A stretch of 45,493 nt of DNA from an uncultured Gemmiger sp. (GCA_944382785.1 CALWNO010000105.1:1-45493), one strand, 5' to 3'. Counted from the stretch's first letter, positions 30,008 through 37,802 are shown. The notes: generated by a model not told the origin, from the sequence alone. Numbers and translations: made by a program.

Positions 30008-31180
30008 TCAGGTCCTGGCGGTGGGTCCCCCCAGCTTGTCCATGGCCCGGGAGAGATGCCGTTTCACCGTATCGGCAGAGATGTTCAGATGCCGGGCGAT
30101 CTCCCGGTTGGTCCAGCCCCGGGCGGCCAGCATGGCCATGGTGAACTCGGTGGTGGTCAGGTTGTCCGCCACCCGGTCCCCGGTGTCCGGGTTGTGCACC
30201 TTGCGCCACCCGGCGGAGAACCGGTAGGTGATCTCGATGATCCGGCGGAAATCCTCCGGCCAGCCCGGTTTGATCACCGCTTCCAGCATGCCGCCCAGCA
30301 GGCCGTGGTGCTCCCCGAACGCCTCGATGAGGTCGTCGGGCCGGGCCTTGTCCCAGGCCGCCAGCAGATGGGCCTGGGCGGATTCGGGGCGGCGCAGCCG
30401 CATATAATCCATCACCGCCACCAGGTGGAGATAGATGGCCGGGATGGGATAGTTTTCCGCCCCCATGGCCAGGGTGGCTTCCACCACCCCGGCGCTCTTG
30501 TCGTATTCTTCCCTCAGATACAGGTAATGGGCCTGGACATACAGGGCAAAGGCCCGCAGACCGGTGGGCAGCAGAGGCAGAAAGTCCCGGGCGGGGGGCA
30601 TGCCGTCCGGCAAGGGCAGGTGCAGCAGCACCGACGCCGTGGCCGCCACAAACACCGCCGCGGCGCTGCGCTGGGGGTCCCGGTCGGCGGTCAGGGTGCG
30701 CTGCACCTCCCCCAGAGCGCAGCGCACCTGCTGGATGCGCCCGGCAGACAGGTTGGCGTAGGCATACAGCAGATTGGCGGAAAGCCGGGTCTCCCGGTTG
30801 CGGGCGTGAAGATACCGTTCCGCCGCCCGGGCCGCGGCCTCCGCCTGTCCGCTGAAGTAGAGGTATTCCGCCTGGGCCATGTCCCGGGCCGGGCCTTCGG
30901 GCATATGCAGGATGGCGGCCTGGCACTGTCCCGGGGAAAAGGGGGTATTGGTCAGGGGCAGCAGTGCGGTGCGGCATTCCCCACCCCGGGAACGGCCGGG
31001 GGCGGCCTGCTCCGGCCCGGCCCGGCGCCCGTCCGACGGTTTGGATGCCCCGGCGGGGATCTGCCAGGCATGGCCGAACTTCCGGGCGCCGGGAATTCGC
31101 CCCTGGGTGCAGTATTTCTGTACCCGCCGCTCGGAAAGATTCCATGCCTGTGCTGCCTGGCGTACGGTGATATAATTCAT
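30008..31180 (-). CDS. Transcriptional regulator with N-terminal excisionase-like HTH and C-terminal LuxR HTH
   Basis: The 390-residue protein has two DNA-binding domains. Residues 1-45 form a helix-turn-helix of the MerR/excisionase type (ITVRQAAQAWNLSERRVQKY, then IPGARKFGHAWQIP). The middle (about 75-310) is all helical with Ala-rich repeats like TPR arrays. The C-terminal 65 residues are a LuxR/GerE domain (LTTTEFTMAMLAARGWTNRE, then IARHLNISADTVKRHLSRAM). TPR-like plus LuxR is the layout of MalT-type regulators, but the ATPase domain is missing and the front HTH is additional. It is a single gene with its own promoter. Its targets are not evident; nothing adjacent is obviously co-regulated. 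Confidence 0.85.
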   Translation of the reverse strand: MNYITVRQAAQAWNLSERRVQKYCTQGRIPGARKFGHAWQIPAGASKPSDGRRAGPEQAAPGRSRGGECRTALLPLTNTPFSPGQCQAAILHMPEGPARDMAQAEYLYFSGQAEAAARAAERYLHARNRETRLSANLLYAYANLSAGRIQQVRCALGEVQRTLTADRDPQRSAAAVFVAATASVLLHLPLPDGMPPARDFLPLLPTGLRAFALYVQAHYLYLREEYDKSAGVVEATLAMGAENYPIPAIYLHLVAVMDYMRLRRPESAQAHLLAAWDKARPDDLIEAFGEHHGLLGGMLEAVIKPGWPEDFRRIIEITYRFSAGWRKVHNPDTGDRVADNLTTTEFTMAMLAARGWTNREIARHLNISADTVKRHLSRAMDKLGGPTART

Positions 31181-31227
31181 GGCTGTCCCCTCTTTTCGCC
31201 CGGTCCAAACCGCCGGTGGCTGGTTTT

Positions 31228-31256
31228 ATTGTACCGGGTTTTGTCCCGCCGGGCAA
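31228..31256 (-). promoter_or_regulatory. Promoter of the LuxR-type gene
   Basis: On the minus strand TTGCCC (31256-31251) is 17 bp from TACAAT (31233-31228), about 48 bp before the start. Confidence 0.6.
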
Positions 31257-31273
31257 GGCCCCGGCTTCACCAG

Positions 31274-31305
31274 AAAAAGCCCGCCCCCCGGCCGGGGAAC
31301 GGGCT
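31274..31305 (-). terminator. Terminator of the two-gene unknown operon
   Basis: The minus strand forms the stem AGCCCGTTCCCC/GGGGGGCGGGCT with a short loop, followed by TTTTT. It lies just after the stop of the gene at 31310. Confidence 0.85.
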
Positions 31306-31309
31306 GCAA

Positions 31310-32230
31310 TCAGGTTCTGGGCAGGATGTGGTCCAGCGCCTGCCGGGCGGCTTCCAGCGCTCCATCCGGGTCGTCCAGGTCCCGGGGTTCCAGATACTGG
31401 CCGTCCAGCCGGATCTCCACCCAGTCCCCCGTATCCTCACAGCAGGCCGCCAGCTGCATGCCCTTGTCCGCCAGGACCGCCGGGTCGGTCTCCCACCAGT
31501 ACAGGGTCCAGGTCAGGCCCCCGGCACTGGTATAGGCTTGGGTCCCGGTGGCGCCGTCATAGGCGGTGGGCGCCCGGGCGCACAGGGTCAGCTGGGGTGC
31601 CGCCACCCGGTCCCCGGTGATCAGCAGACTGCCGTTGAAGTCCCCGGTCTGCTGCAGGTCCAGCCGGTCCCCGAAGGCCACCCGCTGGCCCACATCCCCG
31701 GCGGGCACCGCCTCCACCGTCATCTGCCGGGTAAAGTCCCGGAATCCGGATTCGGTCCAGGGGCTGACCCGCCACCGCCAGAAGAGGAACCGGTTCATCT
31801 GCCCCAGGGCGTCAGCGTACAGCTCCTCTCCCATGGTCTGGGGATAAAATTCGAAGGTATCCGCCTCCTTGCCCAGGTAGAAATCCCGGATGGCCCCGGT
31901 ATCCAGGTTGCGGGCCACCACCCGGGCGCCCACCCCGTTGGTTTCGGCCCATTGCAGGCTCCACCCCGGCACCTGGACCCGCCAGCCACGCCCGGCGTCG
32001 TCGGTGAGGGTGACGCTCCCGTCCCGGGTACAGTGGTTTTCCGTGGGCATGAGCCCCAACAGGCTCTCGCTATCGGTGGGCGCAAAGCCCGGCAGGTCGG
32101 TGCGTTCCAGCTGGTTGCCCTGGACCCCCTGGCGGAAGCGGAAGGCCCACCGCAGGGCCACCCCCGCACACAGCAGCACCGCCACGGCCAGCAAAGCCGC
32201 GGCCCAGCGCCGGATCTTTCCCGTTTTCAT
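31310..32230 (-). CDS. Membrane-anchored protein of unknown function
   Basis: The 306-residue protein starts MKTGKIRRWAAALL with a single N-terminal helix (about 9-28) and a large exterior part without recognisable domains. It is rich in Trp, Asp and Gly, for example LTWTLYWWETDPAV and CCEDTGDWVEIRLDGQYLEP. The start at 32230 overlaps the upstream gene's stop (ATGA), with AGGAGGAAT before it; an open frame upstream of that is a shadow. The pair forms an operon with the gene at 32227. No transfer signs. Function unknown. Confidence 0.7.
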   Translation of the reverse strand: MKTGKIRRWAAALLAVAVLLCAGVALRWAFRFRQGVQGNQLERTDLPGFAPTDSESLLGLMPTENHCTRDGSVTLTDDAGRGWRVQVPGWSLQWAETNGVGARVVARNLDTGAIRDFYLGKEADTFEFYPQTMGEELYADALGQMNRFLFWRWRVSPWTESGFRDFTRQMTVEAVPAGDVGQRVAFGDRLDLQQTGDFNGSLLITGDRVAAPQLTLCARAPTAYDGATGTQAYTSAGGLTWTLYWWETDPAVLADKGMQLAACCEDTGDWVEIRLDGQYLEPRDLDDPDGALEAARQALDHILPRT

Positions 32231-32724
32231 CCCATTCCTCCTTGTTCCAGGGCGGTCTCCAATGCCCGGGCTGCGGCGTCTGCCTCTTCCGCCAGCACCC
32301 AGGCCACCGCCCCCTCCTGGCAGAAGCGGCCTAAAAATTCCAGTACCGCCACCAGTTCGCCCCCGTCCTCCGGCCACACCGGGCCGTCGGTCAGATCCAG
32401 GCAGAGTACCTCACAGGGCAGCCCCTCCGCCTCCATCTCGGGGAACAGGGTCACGAACCGTCCCCGGCGCAGCTGTGCCCGGTCCAGCCGGACCACCGTC
32501 TGGCCGAAACTGTCCCAGCAGTGTCTTTCCTCGGCGCGCACAAAGGCCGGGGCCTGGGCCGCCGTCAGCTGCACCACCCCGATCCGGAAGGGCAGGGTCC
32601 CTGTACGCGGGGGACGGCGGCACAGCGCCGCCCCGCACACTGCGGCAAAGTCCTCCATCTCCTGTTCCGGCCCGGCCCGAAAGACGGGAAGGGTCCCGCC
32701 GGGTTCGCATGTTGCCTGTGTCAT
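32227..32724 (-). CDS. Hypothetical cytoplasmic protein, 165 residues
   Basis: No family is recognised. The protein is acidic, lacks a signal peptide and membrane segments, and has an Ala/Glu-rich C-terminal helix (VAVLEFLGRFCQEGAV then EEADAAARALETALEQ). It is coupled by a four-base overlap to the membrane-anchored protein downstream, and has a promoter facing away from the metallophosphoesterase gene. A GGAGGC site precedes the start. Nothing suggests its reaction. Confidence 0.65.
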   Translation of the reverse strand: MTQATCEPGGTLPVFRAGPEQEMEDFAAVCGAALCRRPPRTGTLPFRIGVVQLTAAQAPAFVRAEERHCWDSFGQTVVRLDRAQLRRGRFVTLFPEMEAEGLPCEVLCLDLTDGPVWPEDGGELVAVLEFLGRFCQEGAVAWVLAEEADAAARALETALEQGGMG

Positions 32725-32759
32725 GGTGCCGCCTCCCTCTGCCGGTCATTCTTCCTATC

Positions 32760-32788
32760 ATAGTACACAATTTTTTCTTCTGTGGCAA
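32760..32788 (-). promoter_or_regulatory. Promoter of the two unknown genes
   Basis: On the minus strand TTGCCA (32788-32783) and TACTAT (32765-32760) are 17 bp apart, about 36 bp before the start of the 165-residue protein. Confidence 0.6.
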
Positions 32789-32867
32789 ATCTTTCTCTTT
32801 TTTCTGCACAGACGCCCGCTTTGTGGTAGGATAAAGGAGAGAAACCCTGTGAAAAGGAGGTCCCCGT

Positions 32868-33554
32868 ATGTTTTATGTCACAGGCGACACCCACGCCAGT
32901 TTCGGCGGGCTGTACCGGCAGCTGGCCGCCATGCCCCCGGACACCGGCTGCGTCATTCTGGGGGACGCAGGCTTCAACTACCACCGGGATGAGGAGGACC
33001 GCCGGAACAAGGCCCGGATGGATTCTTTGGGCCGGACCATCTTCTGCGTTCACGGCAACCATGAAAGCCGCCCCGCCGCCACCGGCCTGTATGAGCTGCA
33101 GCCCCGGTTCGGGGGACAGGTCTGGGTGGAGCCGGATTTTCCCCATCTGCTCTTTGCCCGGGACGGGGATGTCTATGAACTGAACGGGAAGTCGGTGCTG
33201 GTCATCGGCGGGGCGTACAGTGTGGACAAGTATTACCGGCTGATCCACGGCTATCACTGGTGGGCGGACGAACAGCCCGACCAGGCCACCCGGCAGCGGG
33301 TGGAACAGGCCCTGGCCGCCCGGGACTGGCAGGTGGATCTGGTTTTGTCCCACACCTGCCCGGCCCGGTATATCCCCGCCGAGGCCCTGCTCCCCGGCCT
33401 GGACCAGAGCCGGGTGGACCGCTCCACCGAGCTCTGGCTGGACACCATCGAAGCCCGCACCCGGTACCGGCGGTGGTACTGCGGCCACTGGCACATCAAC
33501 AAGGCGGTGGACCGGATGCAGTTTTTGTACCACGACCTTCTGCCCCTGGAATAA
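32868..33554 (+). CDS. Metallophosphoesterase (calcineurin-like)
   Basis: The 228-residue protein has the five metal-binding blocks of the calcineurin-like superfamily: GDTH (Asp7, His9), GDAGFN (Asp33), GNHES (Asn64, His65), SHTCP (His162) and GHWH (His207, His209). Such enzymes hydrolyse phosphomono- or diesters with a two-metal centre; the substrate is not readable. There is no signal peptide. AAAAGGAGG lies before the ATG. It faces away from the unknown operon and lies directly upstream of the two-component operon, which has its own promoter. The -10-like TAGGAT upstream is weak. Confidence 0.9.
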   Translation: MFYVTGDTHASFGGLYRQLAAMPPDTGCVILGDAGFNYHRDEEDRRNKARMDSLGRTIFCVHGNHESRPAATGLYELQPRFGGQVWVEPDFPHLLFARDGDVYELNGKSVLVIGGAYSVDKYYRLIHGYHWWADEQPDQATRQRVEQALAARDWQVDLVLSHTCPARYIPAEALLPGLDQSRVDRSTELWLDTIEARTRYRRWYCGHWHINKAVDRMQFLYHDLLPLE

Positions 33555-33568
33555 GGGCGGGACATTCA

Positions 33569-33618
33569 CAATTCTCAAACAATTCCCAAACAATCATCAA
33601 ACACAAAAGGGCTATCCT
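33569..33618 (+). promoter_or_regulatory. Three 11-bp direct repeats plus -10 box, predicted response-regulator site
   Basis: CAATTCTCAAA, CAATTCCCAAA and CAATCATCAAA stand head to tail at 33569-33579, 33580-33590 and 33591-33601. The core CAAACA recurs at 33576, 33587 and 33598. The -10 box TATCCT begins at 33613, 15 bp after the start of the last core, and no -35 box is present. This is the layout of an OmpR-family activated promoter, and the same layout precedes the gene at 36099. Confidence 0.65.
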
Positions 33619-33672
33619 GTCCCTGTATTTCTGTGAGAGGCCGGGCCTGCCCCGGCAAAGGGAGAGATCGGT

Positions 33673-34344
33673 ATGATCCACATTCTTGTGCTGGAAGATG
33701 ACGCCAAGCTGAATCAGACGGTGTGCACCTACCTCAACGACAGCGGCTTTACCGCCCGGGGGTGCCTGTCTGCCCGGGCCGCCTACGACGAGCTGTACAA
33801 CCATCTGTATGATCTGATCGTGTCGGACATCATGATGCCGGAGGTGGACGGTTTTGCCTTTGCGGAAACCGTGCGCCGGGTGAACAAGACCATCCCCATC
33901 CTGTTCATGTCCGCCCGGGATGATCTGCCGTCCAAGCAGAAAGGGTTCCGGCTGGGCATTGATGATTACATGGTCAAGCCCATTGAGCTGGACGAACTGG
34001 TGCTGCGCATCCGGGCGCTGCTGCGCCGGGCCCACATCGAGATGGAGCGCCGCCTCACCGTGGGCAACCTGACCCTGGACGCCGACGCCGTCACCGCCAC
34101 GGTGGCGGGGCAGGAGGTGCCGGTGACCACCCGGGAGTTCAACATCCTGTACAAGCTGCTGTCCTATCCCAACAAGACCTTCTCCCGGGCCCAGCTGATG
34201 GATGAGTTCTGGGGGGGGGAGTCGGACACCAGCCTGCGGGCAGTGGATGTGTACATCACCAAACTGCGGGACAAGTTTGCCCGGTGCGACGGCTTTGTCA
34301 TCAGGACCGTCCGGGGCCTGGGATATAAGGCGGTGCTGGTATGA
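33673..34344 (+). CDS. OmpR/PhoB-family response regulator
   Basis: The 223-residue protein has a receiver domain (1-118) with the phosphoacceptor Asp52 in LIVSDIMMPEVDG, the acidic pair Asp9-Asp10 and Lys102 in YMVKPIELDE. A winged-helix domain (about 128-220) follows, with VTTREFNILYKLLS and the recognition helix region RAVDVYITKLRDKF. It is coupled to its kinase by a four-base overlap. GGGAGAG lies 7 bp upstream of the ATG. Direct repeats in the promoter suggest autoregulation. The signal is unknown. Confidence 0.95.
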   Translation: MIHILVLEDDAKLNQTVCTYLNDSGFTARGCLSARAAYDELYNHLYDLIVSDIMMPEVDGFAFAETVRRVNKTIPILFMSARDDLPSKQKGFRLGIDDYMVKPIELDELVLRIRALLRRAHIEMERRLTVGNLTLDADAVTATVAGQEVPVTTREFNILYKLLSYPNKTFSRAQLMDEFWGGESDTSLRAVDVYITKLRDKFARCDGFVIRTVRGLGYKAVLV

Positions 34345-35432
34345 GAACGACGGCCAGATTTTCCGACCAGCGGGTGAAAAAGAGCCTGTTTCCTCTGTCC
34401 ACCTTCGGGCTGTTTTTTCTGTTGTTTGCCCTGCTGACCACCCTGCAGATGGTGATGATCGGCCAGGCCATCGACTACCGGAGCCTGCCCGCCCGCACTG
34501 TGGCGGCGGTGGTGGGGTTCTGGGTGGCGGCGTCGGTCTGCTCCACCCTGCTCACCGGGCTGACCATCCGCCGCCATTACCAGAAACCCATTGAGGAATT
34601 TTCCGAAGCGGCCCGCAAGGTGGCCGGGGGGGATTTTTCGGTGTATCTGGCCCCCCGGCATCCCATGGACAAGACCACCCATCTGGATGTGCTGTTCATG
34701 GACTTCAACAAGATGGTGGAGGAGCTGGGCAGCATCGAGACGCTGAAAACCGACTTTTTCTCCAACGTTTCCCACGAGTTCAAGACCCCTCTGGCGGTGA
34801 TCCAGACCAACGCCGAGCTGCTGCAGAAGAAGCCCCTCACCGAAGCCCGGCGGCAGGAATGCACCGACGCCATCCTGCAGGCTTCCCGGCGGCTGTCCAG
34901 CCTGATCACCAACATGCTCAAGCTGAACAAGCTGGAAAAACAGGTCATCCGGCCGCTGCCCCGGGTGTACGACGTGTGCAGCCAGCTTTGCACCTGCGCG
35001 CTGCAGTTTGAGGATGTATGGGAGAAAAAGGGCATCGACTTTGAGGCGGACCTGGAGGACCGGGTGCCCGTCTGCGCCGACGAGGGGCTGCTGGAACTGG
35101 TGTGGACGAATCTTTTGTCCAACGCCCTGAAATTCACCCCCGAAGGCGGCCGTGTCACCCTGGCCCAGACTTCCGATGACCGGGAGGTCACCGTCACCGT
35201 ATCGGACACCGGCTGCGGCATGGAGGAAGCCACCCTGCAAAGGATCTTCGACAAGTTTTATCAGGGGGACACCTCCCACGCCACCGAGGGCAACGGCCTG
35301 GGCCTGGCCCTGGTGCGCCGGATTCTGGAACTGTCCGAGGGAACCATCGCCGTGACCAGCACCCCCGGGCAGGGCAGCACCTTCACGGTGAAGATTCCCC
35401 GGTCCCTTCCCCGGAAGGAGCAGCCTCTATGA
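34341..35432 (+). CDS. Sensor histidine kinase
   Basis: The 363-residue protein has two transmembrane helices (about 18-42 and 52-75) joined by a very short exterior loop, then HAMP-like and dimerisation regions with His145 in FFSNVSHEFKTPLAVI. The ATPase domain has NLLSNALKFTPEG, SDTGCGM and GNGLGLALVRR. With so little outside the membrane it belongs to the intramembrane-sensing group, such as kinases that watch envelope stress or a partner transporter. Its start overlaps the response regulator's stop, and its stop overlaps the start of a small membrane protein that may be the actual sensor partner. Confidence 0.94.
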   Translation: MRTTARFSDQRVKKSLFPLSTFGLFFLLFALLTTLQMVMIGQAIDYRSLPARTVAAVVGFWVAASVCSTLLTGLTIRRHYQKPIEEFSEAARKVAGGDFSVYLAPRHPMDKTTHLDVLFMDFNKMVEELGSIETLKTDFFSNVSHEFKTPLAVIQTNAELLQKKPLTEARRQECTDAILQASRRLSSLITNMLKLNKLEKQVIRPLPRVYDVCSQLCTCALQFEDVWEKKGIDFEADLEDRVPVCADEGLLELVWTNLLSNALKFTPEGGRVTLAQTSDDREVTVTVSDTGCGMEEATLQRIFDKFYQGDTSHATEGNGLGLALVRRILELSEGTIAVTSTPGQGSTFTVKIPRSLPRKEQPL

Positions 35433-35956
35433 CGCCGGAATCCCAGGCCCCCTATATCGGGTACGAATACCGGGAGATCCCCGTTGCTGCCCGGGATGTT
35501 CCCCTGTTTTTGGACTGCTACCGGCACTTCGGCTGGGTCCCGGCGCAGTCCCTGCCGGTGTACACCGGCAAGGATCGGGTCCTGCTCCAGCTCAAGCGCA
35601 ACCGCAAGCTCGTCAACCGGGTGGAGCTGACCCGCCTGCAGCGGAATTTTGAGTCCTGCGTGGCACAGATCGGGCAGATGGAACGCGCCGGAAGGCAGCG
35701 GGCCACGGTCTGGGCCCTGCTGGCGGGGCTGTTGGGGACGGTGTGTATGGCCGGGGCGGTGTTTGCGGTCACCGGGGAGCCGCCCCACTATCTGGTGACA
35801 GCCCTGCTGGGAGTTCCTGCCTTTGGGGGGTGGCTGCTGGCCCCCCTTGTTTACCGCCGCCAACGGCAGCGGCAGAGCCGGAAGGCGGAACCCTTCCGGC
35901 AGGCCAAGTATGAGGAGATTTACCGGCTGTGTGAAAAGGGGCATTCCCTGCTGTGA
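35429..35956 (+). CDS. Small membrane protein coupled to the two-component system, unknown function
   Basis: The 175-residue protein has a soluble N-terminal part of about 90 residues (with VPLFLDCYRHFGWVPAQ and VLLQLKRNRKL), two transmembrane helices (about 92-114 and 122-142), and a basic tail. No known domain is recognised. It overlaps the kinase by four bases and ends at a strong terminator, so it is the last gene of the operon and a candidate accessory to the kinase. Function is unknown. Confidence 0.75.
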   Translation: MTPESQAPYIGYEYREIPVAARDVPLFLDCYRHFGWVPAQSLPVYTGKDRVLLQLKRNRKLVNRVELTRLQRNFESCVAQIGQMERAGRQRATVWALLAGLLGTVCMAGAVFAVTGEPPHYLVTALLGVPAFGGWLLAPLVYRRQRQRQSRKAEPFRQAKYEEIYRLCEKGHSLL

Positions 35957-35961
35957 CCGGC

Positions 35962-36000
35962 AAGCCGGCGGCGTTCTTTCGGGACGCCGCCGGCTTTTTA
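35962..36000 (+). terminator. Terminator of the two-component operon
   Basis: Stem AAGCCGGCGGCGT/ACGCCGCCGGCTT (35962-35974 with 35984-35996) is followed by TTTA. Confidence 0.9.
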
Positions 36001-36008
36001 ATATTTTG

Positions 36009-36051
36009 CAAACAAAACCGAAGCAGGGAACAAACAAAGGTCCGGTATACT
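36009..36051 (+). promoter_or_regulatory. Predicted response-regulator-dependent promoter of the small-gene operon
   Basis: CAAACA at 36009 and 36031, with a degenerate GAAGCA at 36020, keep an 11-bp phase. TATACT begins at 36046, 15 bp after the start of the last element, as in the two-component promoter. There is no -35 box. Confidence 0.6.
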
Positions 36052-36098
36052 ACAGCCATACCTGCAGGAAAGAAACAGGACAACAAGGAGGTTGTGAT

Positions 36099-36365
36099 AT
36101 GCCTGCATACAAGTTGAAGCCCGGCAAGATCGGCAAAAAGGTGATGCACGCCTGCACGGCGGTGGAGGAACGGTTCTCCGACGCGTTTCTGGAGGAGGAC
36201 GGCAGCCTGAAAACCGGCGGCATGGCCGAAAAGGTCACCGGCGCATACAAAAAGGTGGAAGATGCGGTGGTGGGCGGCTACCGGAAGGTGGAAACCGCCT
36301 TCGTGGACGCATTTCTGGAAAAGACCGGGGAGGACGGGCAGGACCCGTCCCATCCCGACAAATGA
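36099..36365 (+). CDS. Small soluble protein with two repeated segments, function unknown
   Basis: This 88-residue protein is mostly charged helices. Residues 22-36 (VEERFSDAFLEEDG) and the later VETAFVDAFLEKTGED form a repeat, joined by KVTGAYKKVEDAVVGGYRKV. No known domain is seen. The start at 36099 is preceded by AAGGAGG; the frame opens earlier but only as a shadow. It is followed 37 bp later by a small membrane protein and shares the predicted response-regulator promoter. A membrane-associated helical role is possible. Confidence 0.65.
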   Translation: MPAYKLKPGKIGKKVMHACTAVEERFSDAFLEEDGSLKTGGMAEKVTGAYKKVEDAVVGGYRKVETAFVDAFLEKTGEDGQDPSHPDK

Positions 36366-36402
36366 CCCTATGGGCCACGATCCCAACAGGAGGAATCCGC
36401 AG

Positions 36403-36771
36403 ATGAAAAAGAAAGACTTCGTAACCCTGATCCTGAGCACCATCGGCGGGCTGCTGTTCGCCCTGGGCATGTGTATGGCCCTGCTGCCGGACTGGGATAC
36501 CCTGTACCAGGGCATCCTGCTGGGCGGGCTGGGGGCGCTGGTGCTGCTGGCCATCCTGCCGGTGCGCCGACGGATGGAGGGCAGGCCCGCCCTGGTCTGG
36601 AATCCCCGGGCCGCCGGTATCACCCTGCTGGGCGCAGCGGGGGCGCTGGTCCTGGGGGTGGGCATGTGCATGACCATGGTCTGGGAGATGCTGGTGCCCG
36701 GCATCCTGGTGGGCATAGGGGGCATTGTGCTGCTGCTGTGCCTGATCCCGGCAATCAAGGGTCTGGAATAA
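36403..36771 (+). CDS. Four-helix small membrane protein made of two similar halves, function unknown
   Basis: The 122-residue protein has four predicted transmembrane helices. The halves resemble each other: FALGMCMALLPDWDTLYQGILLGG in the first matches VLGVGMCMTMVWEMLVPGIL in the second, including an identical GMCM, so it looks like an internal duplication. An AGGAGG site lies 9 bp before the ATG, which was chosen over an upstream open frame on that basis. It follows the 88-residue protein gene under the predicted two-component promoter. Function unknown; the presence of GMCM in both halves suggests a symmetric role. Confidence 0.7.
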   Translation: MKKKDFVTLILSTIGGLLFALGMCMALLPDWDTLYQGILLGGLGALVLLAILPVRRRMEGRPALVWNPRAAGITLLGAAGALVLGVGMCMTMVWEMLVPGILVGIGGIVLLLCLIPAIKGLE

Positions 36772-36777
36772 AAGGAG

Positions 36778-36820
36778 AACACGCAGGCCGCCGGGGAAGG
36801 GCTGGCCCGCGTGCTTTTTT
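36778..36820 (+). terminator. Probable terminator after the small-gene operon
   Basis: A hairpin with arms CACGC and GCGTG plus inner GC pairing is followed by TTTTTT (36815-36820). Confidence 0.6.
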
Positions 36821-36854
36821 GTCTGGTGTTTCCGGGGACAGAGGCCCCTGCTGT

Positions 36855-37793
36855 ATGAATCACACACGCAAAGAGAGTCCGGCGCCCCGCCGGTCTGCCC
36901 GGTCCGGGGGCGGCCGCCGGTTCCGCCCGTCCCTTCCGGGGTCCTGCCTGGGGGCGGGGGTGTTCTGCACCGGGGCCCTGGCCGCCGTGGCCACCCCCTG
37001 GGGGCAGTGCCTGCCCGCCGCTGTGGTCTGGCCCCTGTACGCCCTGGCCGCCCTCTTTCTGGGCGCCGCCGTCTGGGCGCTGGCACTTTGGTGCCGGAAG
37101 ACTTCCCCGGTGCACCGGGTTCGCCGCCTGGCCCACCGCCATCCCCTGTCTGCCCGCCTGTGGGAGGACGATTCCTTCCGGTTGCTGCTGGCGGGGTGCG
37201 GGGCCCTGGCGGGCAACAGCCTGCTGGCCCTTTCCAAGCTGCTGGCCGCCTGGTGGTTTTCCTCCCGCTGGCTCATGGCGCTGGCGGGTTATCACCTGGT
37301 TCTGTGCCTCACCCGTTTTCTGATGCTGCGCAGCAGCCGTCCCGGCACCGCCCGGCGGCCGGGGGAATCCCCCGCGGCCCGGCAGTGGAGGCCCTACCGC
37401 CTGTGCGGCTGTCTGCTGGTGGTGCTCTCCTTTGCCCTGCAGGGGGTGGCCGTCCTCATTGTCCGGGAGGGACAGTCCTTCCGCTATGACGGATACCTGA
37501 TCTTTGCGGTGGCCTTCTATGACTTTTACTGCCTGATCTCCTCCCTTGTTTTTCTGATCACCCGGCGCAGGTCTCATACCCCGGTCATTCTGGCGCTCCG
37601 GCAGATCAGCCTGGCCACCTCCCTGGTGTCCATGCTCTCCCTGCAGACCGCCATGCTGGCCGCTTTCGGCGGGGAGACCGCCCCCCGGACCCGGCAGTGG
37701 ATGAACCTGCTCACCGGCACCGCCGTCTGTGTGCTGCTGGCGGCGCTGGGGGTGTCCATGATCCTCACCGCCCACCGCAAAAGCCGGGGATGA
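36855..37793 (+). CDS. Polytopic membrane protein of unknown function
   Basis: The 312-residue protein has a basic Pro/Arg-rich N-terminus, then about seven or eight transmembrane segments, such as GALAAVATPWGQCLPAAVVW, LLALSKLLAAWWFSSRW and GYHLVLCLTRFLMLR. No known domain is recognised. The start ATG has only a poor upstream site (GAGGCCCC), so the true start is not certain. Its stop lies 9 bp from the end of the convergent glycerate kinase. Membership of any regulon is unclear. Confidence 0.7.
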   Translation: MNHTRKESPAPRRSARSGGGRRFRPSLPGSCLGAGVFCTGALAAVATPWGQCLPAAVVWPLYALAALFLGAAVWALALWCRKTSPVHRVRRLAHRHPLSARLWEDDSFRLLLAGCGALAGNSLLALSKLLAAWWFSSRWLMALAGYHLVLCLTRFLMLRSSRPGTARRPGESPAARQWRPYRLCGCLLVVLSFALQGVAVLIVREGQSFRYDGYLIFAVAFYDFYCLISSLVFLITRRRSHTPVILALRQISLATSLVSMLSLQTAMLAAFGGETAPRTRQWMNLLTGTAVCVLLAALGVSMILTAHRKSRG

Positions 37794-37802
37794 TCCCGGT
37801 CC

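Noticed and set aside
29988-31256. A 422-residue minus-strand frame overlapping the LuxR-type gene
   Set aside because: The frame at 30008-31180 has recognisable HTH domains at both ends; the other frame is Gly/Arg/Pro-rich.
33602-33612. A fourth copy of the 11-bp repeat before the response regulator
   Set aside because: CACAAAAGGGC matches the repeat only in its first bases; I count three repeats.
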